A stretch of DNA of 64,000 nucleotides, from assembly GCA_035995205.1 (NCBI GenBank), contig DASYKS010000057.1, positions 34,809 to 98,808 on the forward strand, written 5' to 3'. The DNA comes from DASYKS01 sp035995205. Its GTDB lineage: Bacteria > Acidobacteriota > Thermoanaerobaculia > Multivoradales > UBA5704. Numbering within the stretch: the first letter of the stretch is position 1; each line of letters opens with the position of its first letter. The translations under genes were made by a program, and so were the position numbers. This document shows, one piece after another, positions 25,676 to 34,185 of the stretch. Below the pieces are notes generated by a model, which did not search any database, was not told where the DNA came from, and saw only the letters and a list, made by a program, of their open reading frames with translations.

Positions 25676-27265
25676 CTACGCCATCAGCTGGTGGAACTCC
25701 CGCGTCGTCTCATCGAGCGGTTCGAGGCCCAGCTCGCCGAGCAGCAGGCTGCACAGCCGGTCGTACTGGCGCCGTACGAGGTCGCGCCTCCCCTGCTCGC
25801 CGTAGAGGCGCATGACCGCGACGTGGATCCGCTCTTCGAGCGGATCTTCCGCCAGGAGCGCGCGATAGGCGTCGAGCGCCGGCTCTTGGCGGCCGAGGGC
25901 GAGCTCCAAGTCCCCGAGCACCCGCAAGAGCTCCAGATAGATCCGCTGGGATTGGTCGCGGCGCGGCGCGGTCCATTCGCCGTCGACCCGGGGGAGAAAC
26001 GAGCCGCGGTAGAGCGACCAGGCCCGGCGCAGATACTCGACCGCTGCCTCGGGTCTCGGGGTAACTTCGGCCCGGGCGCGCTCGACCAGGACGCCCAACT
26101 CGACCCAGTCGATCTGCCAGTCGATCTCTGGATTCAGGCGGTAGATTCCTTCGTGAAACAGCAGCGGCACCACTTTCGGTTCCGCATCGGCCGCGAGCGC
26201 CCGGCGCAGATGCGACAGGGTGGGATGGAAGTTCCGCAGCACGTCCGCGGGGCTCTCGCCGCTCCAGATCTCCTCGATCAGCTCGTCCCGCGAGGCAGAA
26301 AGCTCCGGAGCGGTCGAAAGGTACGCAAGGGTCTGGAACGAGCGCCGGAGCGGAAAACGGATCGCCACCGGCCCCCCTTCGGTCAGGCGCTCGACCTGCG
26401 GCCGGCCGAGCAGCGCGATGCGAAACGCCGGCCGGCCGGGGCCGGCCGGTTCGCTCGCAGGAGCGGCCGACGCCTCTCGCGGCCGCCCCGCCGAGCCCGC
26501 CGCCCGCCGCCCGCGAGGCAGCGCCTCGGAATTTCGTGCCCGCCGTTCGAGCCAGGCCGCGAGCAGGCGCGGCAGGCGCGGATTCGCCTCGTCGCCCAGA
26601 GCCAACCCCGAGGCGACGAGCGCGCTCTCATCCGCCTCGCCCCAACGGTCGAAATCGAGCGCGGGCAGAGCGGCGGCGACCTCCGAACGGAAGAAGCCGC
26701 CGAGCGCCTCGGCCGAGAGCAACACCTCCGGCGAAAGATCCGCGGGCAACTCGCGGCCGGACGACGCGAAGATGCGCAGGGGTCGCAGCCAGCCGTCGGT
26801 CGCCGCGCGGAGCGCCTTCGCGCTCTCGGGAGACAGCTCGGCGCCTCGCGTCGCACGCCAGACCTCGCCCACCTCGGCGGGATCGAGCAGCAGCTCGGGC
26901 GGATAGACGTACGCCGTGCGTAGCGGCAGGACGGCACGCTCGACTCCGGCAAACGCCAGCCGGAGCCCCGGCGGCAGCCAGCGGACGGCGCGGTCGAGCG
27001 CCGCGGCGGCCGGGGGCGCGGCGAGCACCGCCCAGACGGCACCTTGCTCCTTCACCCTGGCGAGCGCGCTCTGCCACCGGGCGGCGCTCGCGGTGTCGCC
27101 CAGGGCGAGTCCTACGCTGCCCGCCTGCCCCGCGAGCGCCGCGAGAATGCCGCTCTTGCCGGTCCCCGGCCACCCCCACAACTGGATCGCGGGCGCTTCG
27201 AGCAGCGCCATCCGGCGAAGAATTCGCGCGGCGTGCGGCAGGGCGGAGGATCGGTCCGTATCCAC
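25676..27265 (-). CDS. MalT/SARP-like regulator with degenerate NTPase and BTAD domain
   Basis: 529 residues. N-terminal P-loop GWPGTGKS at residues 31-38, then a region like the MalT-type STAND NTPase (LPPGLRLAFAGVERAVLPLR, the LTSEEA-like segment, TDGWLRPLRIF). The Walker B position, normally LVLDDYH, reads VWAVLAAPP, so the acidic residue is missing. After a Pro/Ala-rich linker (about 255-285) comes a winged helix of the OmpR/SARP type (FRIALLGRPQVERL ... DELIEEIWSG ... LSHLRRAL) and a helical bacterial transcriptional activator domain to the end. It probably binds DNA through the winged helix; targets are unknown. The truncated NTPase suggests it no longer cycles ATP, or only binds it. 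The ECF sigma gene lies 154 nt upstream on the same strand. Confidence 0.75.
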   Translation of the reverse strand: MDTDRSSALPHAARILRRMALLEAPAIQLWGWPGTGKSGILAALAGQAGSVGLALGDTASAARWQSALARVKEQGAVWAVLAAPPAAAALDRAVRWLPPGLRLAFAGVERAVLPLRTAYVYPPELLLDPAEVGEVWRATRGAELSPESAKALRAATDGWLRPLRIFASSGRELPADLSPEVLLSAEALGGFFRSEVAAALPALDFDRWGEADESALVASGLALGDEANPRLPRLLAAWLERRARNSEALPRGRRAAGSAGRPREASAAPASEPAGPGRPAFRIALLGRPQVERLTEGGPVAIRFPLRRSFQTLAYLSTAPELSASRDELIEEIWSGESPADVLRNFHPTLSHLRRALAADAEPKVVPLLFHEGIYRLNPEIDWQIDWVELGVLVERARAEVTPRPEAAVEYLRRAWSLYRGSFLPRVDGEWTAPRRDQSQRIYLELLRVLGDLELALGRQEPALDAYRALLAEDPLEERIHVAVMRLYGEQGRRDLVRRQYDRLCSLLLGELGLEPLDETTREFHQLMA

Positions 27266-27310
27266 TGGGTCTACTGTAACCGACGGCCGACGAAGGTGCC
27301 CTTTGCTTTC

Positions 27311-27410
27311 CCTGGGAGCGCCAGGCGCCAGCCTGGCCGCTTTTGCCTACGAGATGCCCGGTGTACAGGTCGCAGCGCAAGAAGCCAGGCTGGAGCCTGG
27401 CGCTCCCAGG
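27311..27410. repeat. 27-bp inverted repeat with 46-nt loop
   Basis: Arms 27311-27337 and 27384-27410 (CCTGGGAGCGCCAGGC...) pair at 26 of 27 positions. It lies between the sigma-factor stop and the regulator start and would form a strong hairpin in the shared transcript. Confidence 0.8.
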
Positions 27411-27419
27411 AACTGCACC

Positions 27420-28055
27420 TCAGTCGGTCAGGTGCCAGCCCAGGCCGCTTAAAGACGCCGCCAGCTCTTTCCGTGCGCGGTGAATGTTGGTCTTCACCGT
27501 GCCCAGAGGCTGGCCGGTGACCTCCGCGATCTCCTGGTAGGAGAGTCCCTGGCGGAAGCGCAGCAGCAGAACCTCGGAATAGTCCGCGCGCAAGCCGCGC
27601 AGGCCGCGGTCCAGGGCGCGCGCGAGGTCGTAGCGGCCGACGCCCGCCTCCGGGCTTTCGGTCTTCTCGTCGGCCAGCACCGCGGCGAAGCCCGCCTCGT
27701 CGTCGCCGTGCGCTTCGAGCGGCAGGGTGTCGAGGCTCGGCCGGCGCAGGTGGTCGAGGGTCGCGTTGTGGGCGATCTTGAACAGCCAGCTGGAAAATTT
27801 GCGGGTCGGATCGTAGGTGTCGAGCCGGCGATACGCCTTCAGGAAGGTCTCCTGGGCGATGTCCTCGGCGACCGTGGCGTCGTGGATCATGCGCACGATC
27901 AAGCTGAAGATCGGCCGTTCGTACCGCCGTACCAGATCGTGAAACGCCCGCTCCGAGCCGGTGAGAGCGCGGGCGGCGAGGTCGGCGTCCGAAGGAACCA
28001 AACCCGCGGCGCCGCCCGGGCGGACGTCCGCCGACGCATCAGGTAGGCCCGGCAT
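27420..28055 (-). CDS. ECF-type RNA polymerase sigma-70 factor
   Basis: 211 residues. Region 2 is clear (YERPIFSLIVRMIHDATVAEDIAQETFLKAY, then FSSWLFKIAHNATLDHLRR, about residues 45-105), and region 4 has the helix-turn-helix LSYQEIAEVTGQPLGTVKTNIHRARKEL near 170-200. The 35-residue N-terminal extension is Ala/Pro-rich and may be partly untranslated; an internal start cannot be excluded. It resembles the RpoE/SigW broad group. No adjacent anti-sigma factor with a zinc finger or membrane helix is seen, so its control is unclear. Divergent from the chalcone-isomerase-like gene. Confidence 0.9.
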   Translation of the reverse strand: MPGLPDASADVRPGGAAGLVPSDADLAARALTGSERAFHDLVRRYERPIFSLIVRMIHDATVAEDIAQETFLKAYRRLDTYDPTRKFSSWLFKIAHNATLDHLRRPSLDTLPLEAHGDDEAGFAAVLADEKTESPEAGVGRYDLARALDRGLRGLRADYSEVLLLRFRQGLSYQEIAEVTGQPLGTVKTNIHRARKELAASLSGLGWHLTD

Positions 28056-28197
28056 CCGGTTCGCTCCTCACGCGAGTGTTACGGCAAGGCGTGGCACGAG
28101 GTTGCGCGGCGGGTCGCCGCCGGCCTGCTACACTCCGAGCGAATCGGTGCTCCGGCGCCGGGATCATCCATCCCCTTGAAACTAGTGGAGGTCGACG

Positions 28198-28770
28198 ATG
28201 CGGAAGCTCACCGTAGCCTGTCTCGCGCTCATCCTTACTCTTTCCCTGCTGCCCACCCCGGCGCACGCCGCGACCGTCGCCGGCGTCACCGTGCCCGACA
28301 AGGCCGACGCCGAGGGCACGGCGCTGGTGCTGAACGGAGCGGGCCTCCGGACCAAATTCATCATCAAGGTCTACGTCGGCGCGCTCTACCTGCAGGCCAA
28401 GGAGAGCAACGCGGCCAAGATCCTCGCCGCCGACACCGCGCGCGAAACCCTGTTCCATTTCCTCTACGGCGTCTCGAAGGAACAGATGTGCGACGCCTGG
28501 AACGAAGGCCTGGAGCAAAATACTCCGAACGCTTCGGCGCAGGTGAGCAAGGACTTCAAGACCCTCTGCACCTGGATGGAAGAAATCCCGAAGGGGAACC
28601 AAATGGCGTTGGTCTACGTCCCGGGCAAGGGGACGACGTTGACCGTCAACGGCAAAGTGAAGGGGACGCTCGCCGGCAAGGCAACGTCCGACGCGATCCT
28701 CGCGACCTGGATCGGCGCCGATCCGGCCCCCGGCGCGGATTTCAAGAAAGCGGTCCTGGGCGCCAAGTAG
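28198..28770 (+). CDS. Periplasmic chalcone-isomerase-like protein
   Basis: 190 residues; GTGGAGG 8 nt before the ATG; signal peptide about 1-24 (LALILTLSLLPTPAHAA). The mature part matches the bacterial chalcone-isomerase-like fold: GVTVPDKADAEGTALVLNGAGLRTKFIIKVYVGALYL at the start and YVPGKGTTLTVNGKVKGTLAG in the second half. In bacteria these are exported fold homologues without shown flavonoid chemistry; they often sit near lipid or envelope genes, so fatty-acid binding is possible (inference). It is monocistronic and ends at a strong terminator. Confidence 0.85.
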   Translation: MRKLTVACLALILTLSLLPTPAHAATVAGVTVPDKADAEGTALVLNGAGLRTKFIIKVYVGALYLQAKESNAAKILAADTARETLFHFLYGVSKEQMCDAWNEGLEQNTPNASAQVSKDFKTLCTWMEEIPKGNQMALVYVPGKGTTLTVNGKVKGTLAGKATSDAILATWIGADPAPGADFKKAVLGAK

Positions 28771-28868
28771 GAACCTGCAAGACGCCAGCTTTTGCATATT
28801 GACAACTGGCTATTGGTCTGCCACGATACACCTGCGGGGAGGCAAGATCCTCCTCTCATCCCTCCCAA

Positions 28869-28903
28869 GAGGAGCGCCAAACAAAAGCGCTCCTCCTTTT
28901 TTT
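28869..28903 (+). terminator. Intrinsic terminator after the chalcone-isomerase-like gene
   Basis: Stem GAGGAGCGC (28869-28877) and GCGCTCCTC (28887-28895), 9-nt A-rich loop, then C and seven T. A textbook rho-independent terminator about 100 nt past the stop. Confidence 0.92.
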
Positions 28904-28917
28904 GGTCGGTGGTGGCT

Positions 28918-29003
28918 GGCCGGTTCGTCGGTTGAGCCTCCTCGCTCCTTCGGGCGCCTTCGGCAGCAGCCAGTCGCTGCGGGGCTCAACCGACGAACCG
29001 GCC
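28918..29003. repeat. Palindromic element, copy 2
   Basis: Perfect 19-bp arms GGCCGGTTCGTCGGTTGAG (28918-28936) and complement (28985-29003) around a 48-nt core (28937-28984). The core equals the reverse complement of the core at 1934-1981 except for its last base; the arms share no sequence with copy 1. It lies between the terminator and the 3' end of uppP. The right flank repeats GCCGTCAG about 12 nt apart. Confidence 0.85.
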
Positions 29004-29019
29004 GTCAGAGAGCGAGCCG

Positions 29020-29829
29020 TCAGCGCCAGAACATCCCGGCGATCACCAGCGCCAGGAGCAGGCGGTAGATCCCGAAGACCGTCAAGCTTCGCTGCCGGAG
29101 CCAGCCGAGCAGCCAGCCGATCACCAGGTAGCCCGCGACGGCGGAAACCGCGATGCCGACCAGGGTCGCGGGCCAGCCGACCTCGGGAGCCACTCCCTTC
29201 CCCACCGTCCCGGCGAGCGAGTGCCCCGCGGCGAGAATGCCGATCGGGATCGAGAGCAGGAATGAGAAGCGCGCCGCGGCGGGGCGGGCGAGGCCGAGGA
29301 AGAGCGCGGCGGTGATCGTGATTCCGGAGCGCGAGGTTCCCGGGTTGAGCGCGAGCGCCTGGGCGAGGCCGATGATCGCGACGTCCCCCCACGACAGATC
29401 CGCGATCCCCCGCTCGCGCCGGCCGTACCGGTCGGCCGCGAGCATCAACAGGCCGAAGAACGCGGCGTTCGCCGCGATCAGCAGAGGGTTCCGCGCCACG
29501 GTCGCGACCGAATCGTGAAACAGCAGCCCCGCGACCGCCGCCGGAATCGTTCCGACCGCCAGTTGGAGCGCCAGGCGGCGAGGCTCGAAATCCTCCCCTT
29601 CGACCCGTGCGCCGGTAAAGAACCCGACGATCAGATCTTTCAGCTCGCGCCGGTAGTAGGCGACCACCGCGAGCAGCGTTCCCGTGTTGGTCGCGATGTC
29701 GAATTCGAGCCCCTGATCCGCCCAGCCGAGCAGCCTCGGCAGGAGAATCAGGTGCCCGGACGAGCTGACGGGCAAGAACTCGGTGATCGCTTGGACGAGG
29801 GCGAGAATCGCGGCGTGATCGAGGCGCAA
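29020..29829 (-). CDS. uppP: Undecaprenyl-diphosphatase
   Basis: 269 residues from a TTG at 29829, chosen because the family begins right there (LDHAAILALVQAITEFLPVSSSGH) and GGGAG lies 7-8 nt upstream; no ATG fits. Conserved motifs: EFLPVSSSGH near residue 20 and PGTSRSG near 165, the two phosphatase signatures of the BacA family, plus about seven membrane helices. It dephosphorylates undecaprenyl pyrophosphate to recycle the lipid carrier for peptidoglycan and other envelope polymers. Divergent from the dTDP-rhamnose gene rfbB; the start-to-start gap is 153 nt. Confidence 0.93.
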   Translation of the reverse strand: MRLDHAAILALVQAITEFLPVSSSGHLILLPRLLGWADQGLEFDIATNTGTLLAVVAYYRRELKDLIVGFFTGARVEGEDFEPRRLALQLAVGTIPAAVAGLLFHDSVATVARNPLLIAANAAFFGLLMLAADRYGRRERGIADLSWGDVAIIGLAQALALNPGTSRSGITITAALFLGLARPAAARFSFLLSIPIGILAAGHSLAGTVGKGVAPEVGWPATLVGIAVSAVAGYLVIGWLLGWLRQRSLTVFGIYRLLLALVIAGMFWR

Positions 29830-29982
29830 AGGGTGTTCTCCCAAGGGGCGGCGTAGCGGGTCCCGCAACGGCGGCCGGATTCTACGGTATCCCCGACGGC
29901 GAACCCCGGCGTCTTTAGCGGCTATACTTCCGCCGCCTTCCGCCCCGTCTCGAATCCGGGGCTTGGTCAGAGGATCCCCTGG

Positions 29983-31059
29983 ATGCGCACACTCTTCGTC
30001 ACCGGCGGTGCCGGCTTCATCGGCGCCAATTTCGTCCGGCTCGCGCTCGCCGAAACGGCGGACCGTATCGTCGTGTTCGACAAGCTGACCTACGCCGGGA
30101 GGCCGGAGAACCTCGCCGACTTCGCGGGTGATCCACGCTACGCCTTCGTGCTCGGCGACATCGCCGACCGCGAGGCGGTGCGCCGGGCGTTCGCCGAGCA
30201 CCGCCCTTCCGCCGTGCTCAATTTCGCCGCCGAAAGCCACGTCGACCGGTCGATCGAAGATCCGAGCGCATTCGTGCGCACCAACGTCGCCGGCTGTTTC
30301 GAGCTGCTCGACGCCGCGCGCTTTTTTCTCCGTGAGCTGAGCCCGGCCGAGCGCGAAGCGTTCCGCTTCCTCCACGTTTCGACCGACGAGGTCTACGGCA
30401 GCTTGGGGCCTTCCGGCGCGTTCTCCGAGACCACCCCGTACGCGCCGAATTCGCCCTACGCCGCCTCGAAGGCGGGCGCCGACCATCTGGTGCGCGCCTA
30501 CCACGAGACGTTCGGCCTGCCGACCCTGCTCACCAACTGCTCGAACAACTACGGTCCTTACCAGTTCCCCGAAAAGCTGATCCCGCTGATGATCCTGAAC
30601 GCGCTCGAAGGCAAGCCGCTCCCGATCTACGGCGACGGCAGCAACGTGCGCGACTGGCTGTACGTCGAGGATCACTGCCGCGGTCTGCTCACCGTGCTGG
30701 AGAAGGGCACACCGGGCGAGAAGTACAACCTCGGCGGCCGGAGCGAGCGGACCAACCTGCAGATCGTCGACGCCCTGTGCGCCGCGCTCGAAGCAGAGCG
30801 GCCGGCGGCGGAAAACCCGGCGCTGTTGGAACGCGGAATCGGCTCCTATCTCGACTTGAAGACCTTCGTCGCCGACCGTCCCGGGCACGACCGCCGCTAT
30901 GCGATCGACGAGACCAAGATCCGCACCGAGCTCGGCTGGCAGCCGCAACACGATTTCGAGGCCGGCCTCCTCTCCACCGTCCGCTGGTATCTCGCCCACC
31001 GCGACTGGTGCGCCGCGATCCAATCAAGCTACGGCCGCGAGCGCCTGGGGCTCGCCTGA
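29983..31059 (+). CDS. rfbB: dTDP-glucose 4,6-dehydratase
   Basis: 358 residues. Short-chain dehydrogenase fold with the NAD motif GGAGFIG (7-13), the active-site HVSTDEVYG around 128-136 with its Asp/Glu pair, and YAASKAG (YxxxK) around 160, followed by NCSNNYGPYQFPEKLIPL, which is diagnostic of RmlB. Converts dTDP-glucose to dTDP-4-keto-6-deoxyglucose, the second step of dTDP-rhamnose and related sugar synthesis. The stop overlaps the rfbC start by one base (TGATG), so the two are translationally coupled. rmlA and rmlD are not in the window. Confidence 0.95.
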   Translation: MRTLFVTGGAGFIGANFVRLALAETADRIVVFDKLTYAGRPENLADFAGDPRYAFVLGDIADREAVRRAFAEHRPSAVLNFAAESHVDRSIEDPSAFVRTNVAGCFELLDAARFFLRELSPAEREAFRFLHVSTDEVYGSLGPSGAFSETTPYAPNSPYAASKAGADHLVRAYHETFGLPTLLTNCSNNYGPYQFPEKLIPLMILNALEGKPLPIYGDGSNVRDWLYVEDHCRGLLTVLEKGTPGEKYNLGGRSERTNLQIVDALCAALEAERPAAENPALLERGIGSYLDLKTFVADRPGHDRRYAIDETKIRTELGWQPQHDFEAGLLSTVRWYLAHRDWCAAIQSSYGRERLGLA

Positions 31060-31604
31060 TGAAATTCACTCCGACCGAAATCCCCGAGGTCATCCTCGTC
31101 GAGCCGGACGTCTTTCCCGATTCTCGCGGCTTCTTCTTCGAGGCGTACCACGCCGAGAAATTCGCCGCGAACGGCATCGTCGAAGCGTTCGTCCAGGACA
31201 ATCAATCGCACTCGATCCGCGGCACCCTGCGCGGCCTGCACGCCCAGCGGCTCCAGCCGCAAGGCAAGCTGGTGCGCACGCTCATCGGCGAGATCTTCGA
31301 CGTCGCGGTGGACATCCGCCCCGGCTCCGAAACGTTCGGCCGTTGGGTCGGCGCGACCCTGTCGGCCGAGAATCGGCTCCAGCTTTGGGTGCCCCCCGGC
31401 TTCGCCCATGGCTTCCTGGTTCTCTCCGAGACCGCCGACGTGCTCTACAAATGCACCACGCTCTACCGGCGCGACGACGAGATCGGCATCCTCTGGAACG
31501 ATCCCGAGATCGGCATCGAATGGCCGCTCGACGGCGATCCGCTTCTGTCGCCAAAAGATGCGGTCGCGCCACGGCTGGCGGAGATTCGTGACCGGCTCGT
31601 CTGA
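31059..31604 (+). CDS. rfbC: dTDP-4-dehydrorhamnose 3,5-epimerase
   Basis: 181 residues, a full-length RmlC cupin. Signatures: VFPDSRGFFFEAYH near residue 20, VQDNQSHSIRGTLRGLHAQ near 48-66 with the catalytic His in RGLH, WVPPGFAHGFLVLSE near 112 and the active-site Tyr in DVLYKCT. Acts on the product of RfbB. Coupled to rfbB by start/stop overlap and followed after 12 nt by the DUF4301 gene, so the three are probably one operon. Confidence 0.95.
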   Translation: MKFTPTEIPEVILVEPDVFPDSRGFFFEAYHAEKFAANGIVEAFVQDNQSHSIRGTLRGLHAQRLQPQGKLVRTLIGEIFDVAVDIRPGSETFGRWVGATLSAENRLQLWVPPGFAHGFLVLSETADVLYKCTTLYRRDDEIGILWNDPEIGIEWPLDGDPLLSPKDAVAPRLAEIRDRLV

Positions 31605-31616
31605 CGATCCAAGAGG

Positions 31617-33161
31617 ATGATCGACTTTTCTACCGAAGATCTGGCGCAGCTCCGCGCCCGCGGCATTTCAGTCGCCGAAGCCGAGCGCCAGCTCGCGCTG
31701 CTGCGACACCCTCCCCATCCGGCTCGCGTGCTCCGACCCTGTTGCGTAGGAGACGGCATCCGGCGGATCGATGAGACCGAAATCGCGGAGCTGATCCATC
31801 GCGCGGAGTCGGTCGCGCGGGAGGGACGCGTCTCGAAGTTGGTCCCCGCCTCGGGCGCCGCGAGCCGGATGTTCCAAGCTTTGGCCGCCGACCTCGACGC
31901 GAGTCCGGATGCCGACGACGTCGAGCCGTCGGCGGAGACCGCCCGCCTGCTCGCCGAGCTTCACCGCCTGCCGTTCGCCGAAGCGCTGGCCGCGGCGCTC
32001 GCGGCGGAAGGGCACGACCTGGCAGACCTTCGCCAAGCCGGCCGGAGCCGCGAGATTCTCCGCTCCCTGCTCCACTCCTCAGGCCTCGGTTTCGCGGAGA
32101 TGCCCAAAGGGCTGATCCCATTCCACCGCGCCGAGGCCGCCGGGCGCACGCCGTTCGAGGAGCACCTGCGCGAAGCGGCCGCCTTGATCCGCGACGCCGC
32201 GGGCGTTTGCCGGCTTCATTTCACCGTGGCGCCCGAGCACGAGCCGCGGTTCCGGGCGCTACTCGACGAGCTGGCGCCGCGCCTTGCCGCCCAGCTCGGC
32301 GCCCGGTTCGAAGTCGGTTTCTCGATCCAGCACCCGCGGACCGACACGCTCGCGCTCGACCTTTCGACCGGCGAGCCCTTCCGCACCGAGGACGGCGCCC
32401 TGCTGTTTCGTCCCGGGGGGCATGGCGCGCTGATCGAGAACCTGGCCGAGCTCGCGAGCCAGGGCGCCGACCTGGTGCTGATCAAGAACGTCGACAACGT
32501 CCTGCCCGGCGGCGGCCCGCCCGAGGTGCTGACCTGGAAGCGGGTGCTGCTCGGGCTCGCGGCCGGTCTTTCCGAGCGGGCAGGCGATCTGCGCCGGGCG
32601 CTCGAACGGCCGGCTCCCGAGGAAGATCAGCTGCGCGCCGCCGAACGCTTCCTGACCGACGAGTTCGGGCGCTCCCCGTTCCCTTCGTCGACCGCAGGAC
32701 CGGCCACGAACGAAGAGCGGCGGCAGGCGTTGATCGCCGCGCTCGACCGGCCGCTCCGGGTCTGCGGCGTGGTCGAAAACACCGGCGAGCCGGGCGGCGG
32801 CCCGTTCTGGGTGGCAGGTGAAGAGGGCGCAACGACCCCGCAGCTCGTGGAGGCAAGCCAGCTCGATCCCGAGAGACGTGCCGACTTGCTCGCCGCGGCC
32901 ACCCATTTCAACCCGGTCGATCTCGTCTGCGCCCTGCGAATCGGCGGCCGGCGGCTCGATCCGCTCCTCTTCGTCGACCCGAGCGCCGTGTTCGTTACCG
33001 AGAAATCGCACGGCGGCCGGCCGCTCCTCGGGCTCGAACGCCCCGGCCTCTGGAACGGCGCGATGGCGGGCTGGAACACGGTCTTCGTCGAAGTCCCGAA
33101 CTCCACGTTCGCTCCGGTCAAAACCGTCTTGGATCTGCTCCGCCCCGAACACCAGGGGTGA
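31617..33161 (+). CDS. DUF4301 family protein, nucleotidyltransferase-like
   Basis: 514 residues. The whole protein fits DUF4301: LVPASGAASRMFQAL near residue 78 (a glycine-rich loop in the place of a sugar-nucleotide transferase signature), EMPKGLIPFHRA near 165, GFSIQHPRTDTLALDL near 240, LLFRPGGHGALIENL near 270 and KNVDNVLP near 300. The fold looks like UDP-sugar pyrophosphorylases, but no activity has been shown to my knowledge. Its place directly behind rfbB-rfbC suggests a role in activated-sugar metabolism, possibly replacing the absent rmlA step; this is inference. Confidence 0.85.
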   Translation: MIDFSTEDLAQLRARGISVAEAERQLALLRHPPHPARVLRPCCVGDGIRRIDETEIAELIHRAESVAREGRVSKLVPASGAASRMFQALAADLDASPDADDVEPSAETARLLAELHRLPFAEALAAALAAEGHDLADLRQAGRSREILRSLLHSSGLGFAEMPKGLIPFHRAEAAGRTPFEEHLREAAALIRDAAGVCRLHFTVAPEHEPRFRALLDELAPRLAAQLGARFEVGFSIQHPRTDTLALDLSTGEPFRTEDGALLFRPGGHGALIENLAELASQGADLVLIKNVDNVLPGGGPPEVLTWKRVLLGLAAGLSERAGDLRRALERPAPEEDQLRAAERFLTDEFGRSPFPSSTAGPATNEERRQALIAALDRPLRVCGVVENTGEPGGGPFWVAGEEGATTPQLVEASQLDPERRADLLAAATHFNPVDLVCALRIGGRRLDPLLFVDPSAVFVTEKSHGGRPLLGLERPGLWNGAMAGWNTVFVEVPNSTFAPVKTVLDLLRPEHQG

Positions 33162-33239
33162 TCGTCCGGCAGCGTTTTTCGGTAGATCAGCCACCGCCCT
33201 GCGCTTCAGCGCCCGAAGCCGCTCGGCGCCCGGGCCGGC

Positions 33240-33271
33240 GAGACGCCGGCGGTCCCAGGACGAGCACACCC
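33240..33271 (+). repeat. Dispersed repeat B, copy 2
   Basis: Matches 12437-12468 at 31 of 32 positions (core GGCGGTCCCAGGACGAGCAC). The gap 33162-33417 that holds it contains no gene that I can support. Confidence 0.65.
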
Positions 33272-33417
33272 AAGGCGGAAGTAGTTACCCTGAAACCGAT
33301 CGGCCGCCCGCGGCACAGACTCCTCCGACGACACCGCGATAGGATCTCGATCCAGAATCGGCGTGCGATCGTAGGCGAGCAGGAAGGCGAACGTCCGCCT
33401 TCGGGAGGGGGAACCCC

Positions 33418-34185
33418 ATGAACGTCTCATCCGCGCCGCCCGCGCCAACCCCGCCGGCGGCGAAATCCCGCGCCAAGACCCTTCTGCTCATCGTCGTGGC
33501 GCTTGCCGCGATCGCGGGTCTCGTGCTCGGCGGCAAGCAGTTGAGCGGCGCGGTGCTCCGGTTTGCCGAGTGGGTGCAGAACCTCGGGGCTTGGGGTCCG
33601 CTCGTCTTCATCCTCGGCTATATCGCGGCAACCGTCGCGTTCGCTCCCGCCTTTCTGCTCACGCTCGCGGCGGGTGTCATCTTCGGCCTGGTCAAAGGCG
33701 CCCTCTACACTTTCGTCGGCGCCACGGTCGGCGCCTCGCTCGCGTTCCTGATCGCACGGTACGGCGCGCGCCGGGCGATCGAGAAGAAGATCGCGGGCAA
33801 CCCGAAGTTCGCGGCGATCGATCGCGCGGTCTCGAAAGAGGGGTTGAAGATCGTCTCGCTGCTCCGTCTGTCGCCGTTCTTTCCGTTCAACCTGCTGAAC
33901 TATGCGCTCGGTCTCACCAAGGTCCGGTTCGTCGACTATCTGCTCGCCTGCTTCGCGATGATCCCGGGGACGATCCTCTACGTGTACTACGGCACGGCGG
34001 CTGGCACCCTGGCGAAGGTCGCGAGCGGCGAGGCGGGAGGCGGCCAGGGCGCCACGAAGTGGATTTATGGACTGGGCCTGCTCGCCACCCTCATCGTCAC
34101 GACTTTCATCACGCGTCTGGCGAACAAGGCGCTCAAAACCCAGCTCGATGATCCCCAGGCCCCGGAGGACAAGGCCCGCTCATGA
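33418..34185 (+). CDS. TVP38/TMEM64 family membrane protein (VTT domain)
   Basis: 255 residues. One N-terminal helix (residues 22-40), then the VTT/SNARE-assoc core: GYIAATVAFAPAFLLTLAAGVIFG, GATVGASLAFLIARYGAR and LLRLSPFFPFNLLNYALGLTKV, the F/G-rich re-entrant motifs of DedA/TVP38 proteins. These are inner-membrane proteins; some move lipids or undecaprenyl phosphate. The next gene starts inside its last codons (ATGA overlap, 34182-34185), a frequent arrangement of TVP38 with a MerA-like flavoprotein. Confidence 0.88.
   Translation: MNVSSAPPAPTPPAAKSRAKTLLLIVVALAAIAGLVLGGKQLSGAVLRFAEWVQNLGAWGPLVFILGYIAATVAFAPAFLLTLAAGVIFGLVKGALYTFVGATVGASLAFLIARYGARRAIEKKIAGNPKFAAIDRAVSKEGLKIVSLLRLSPFFPFNLLNYALGLTKVRFVDYLLACFAMIPGTILYVYYGTAAGTLAKVASGEAGGGQGATKWIYGLGLLATLIVTTFITRLANKALKTQLDDPQAPEDKARS

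Noticed and set aside
27420..28055. Sigma/anti-sigma pair
   Set aside because: No zinc-finger or one-helix anti-sigma protein adjoins the ECF gene; the next gene is a SARP-like regulator.
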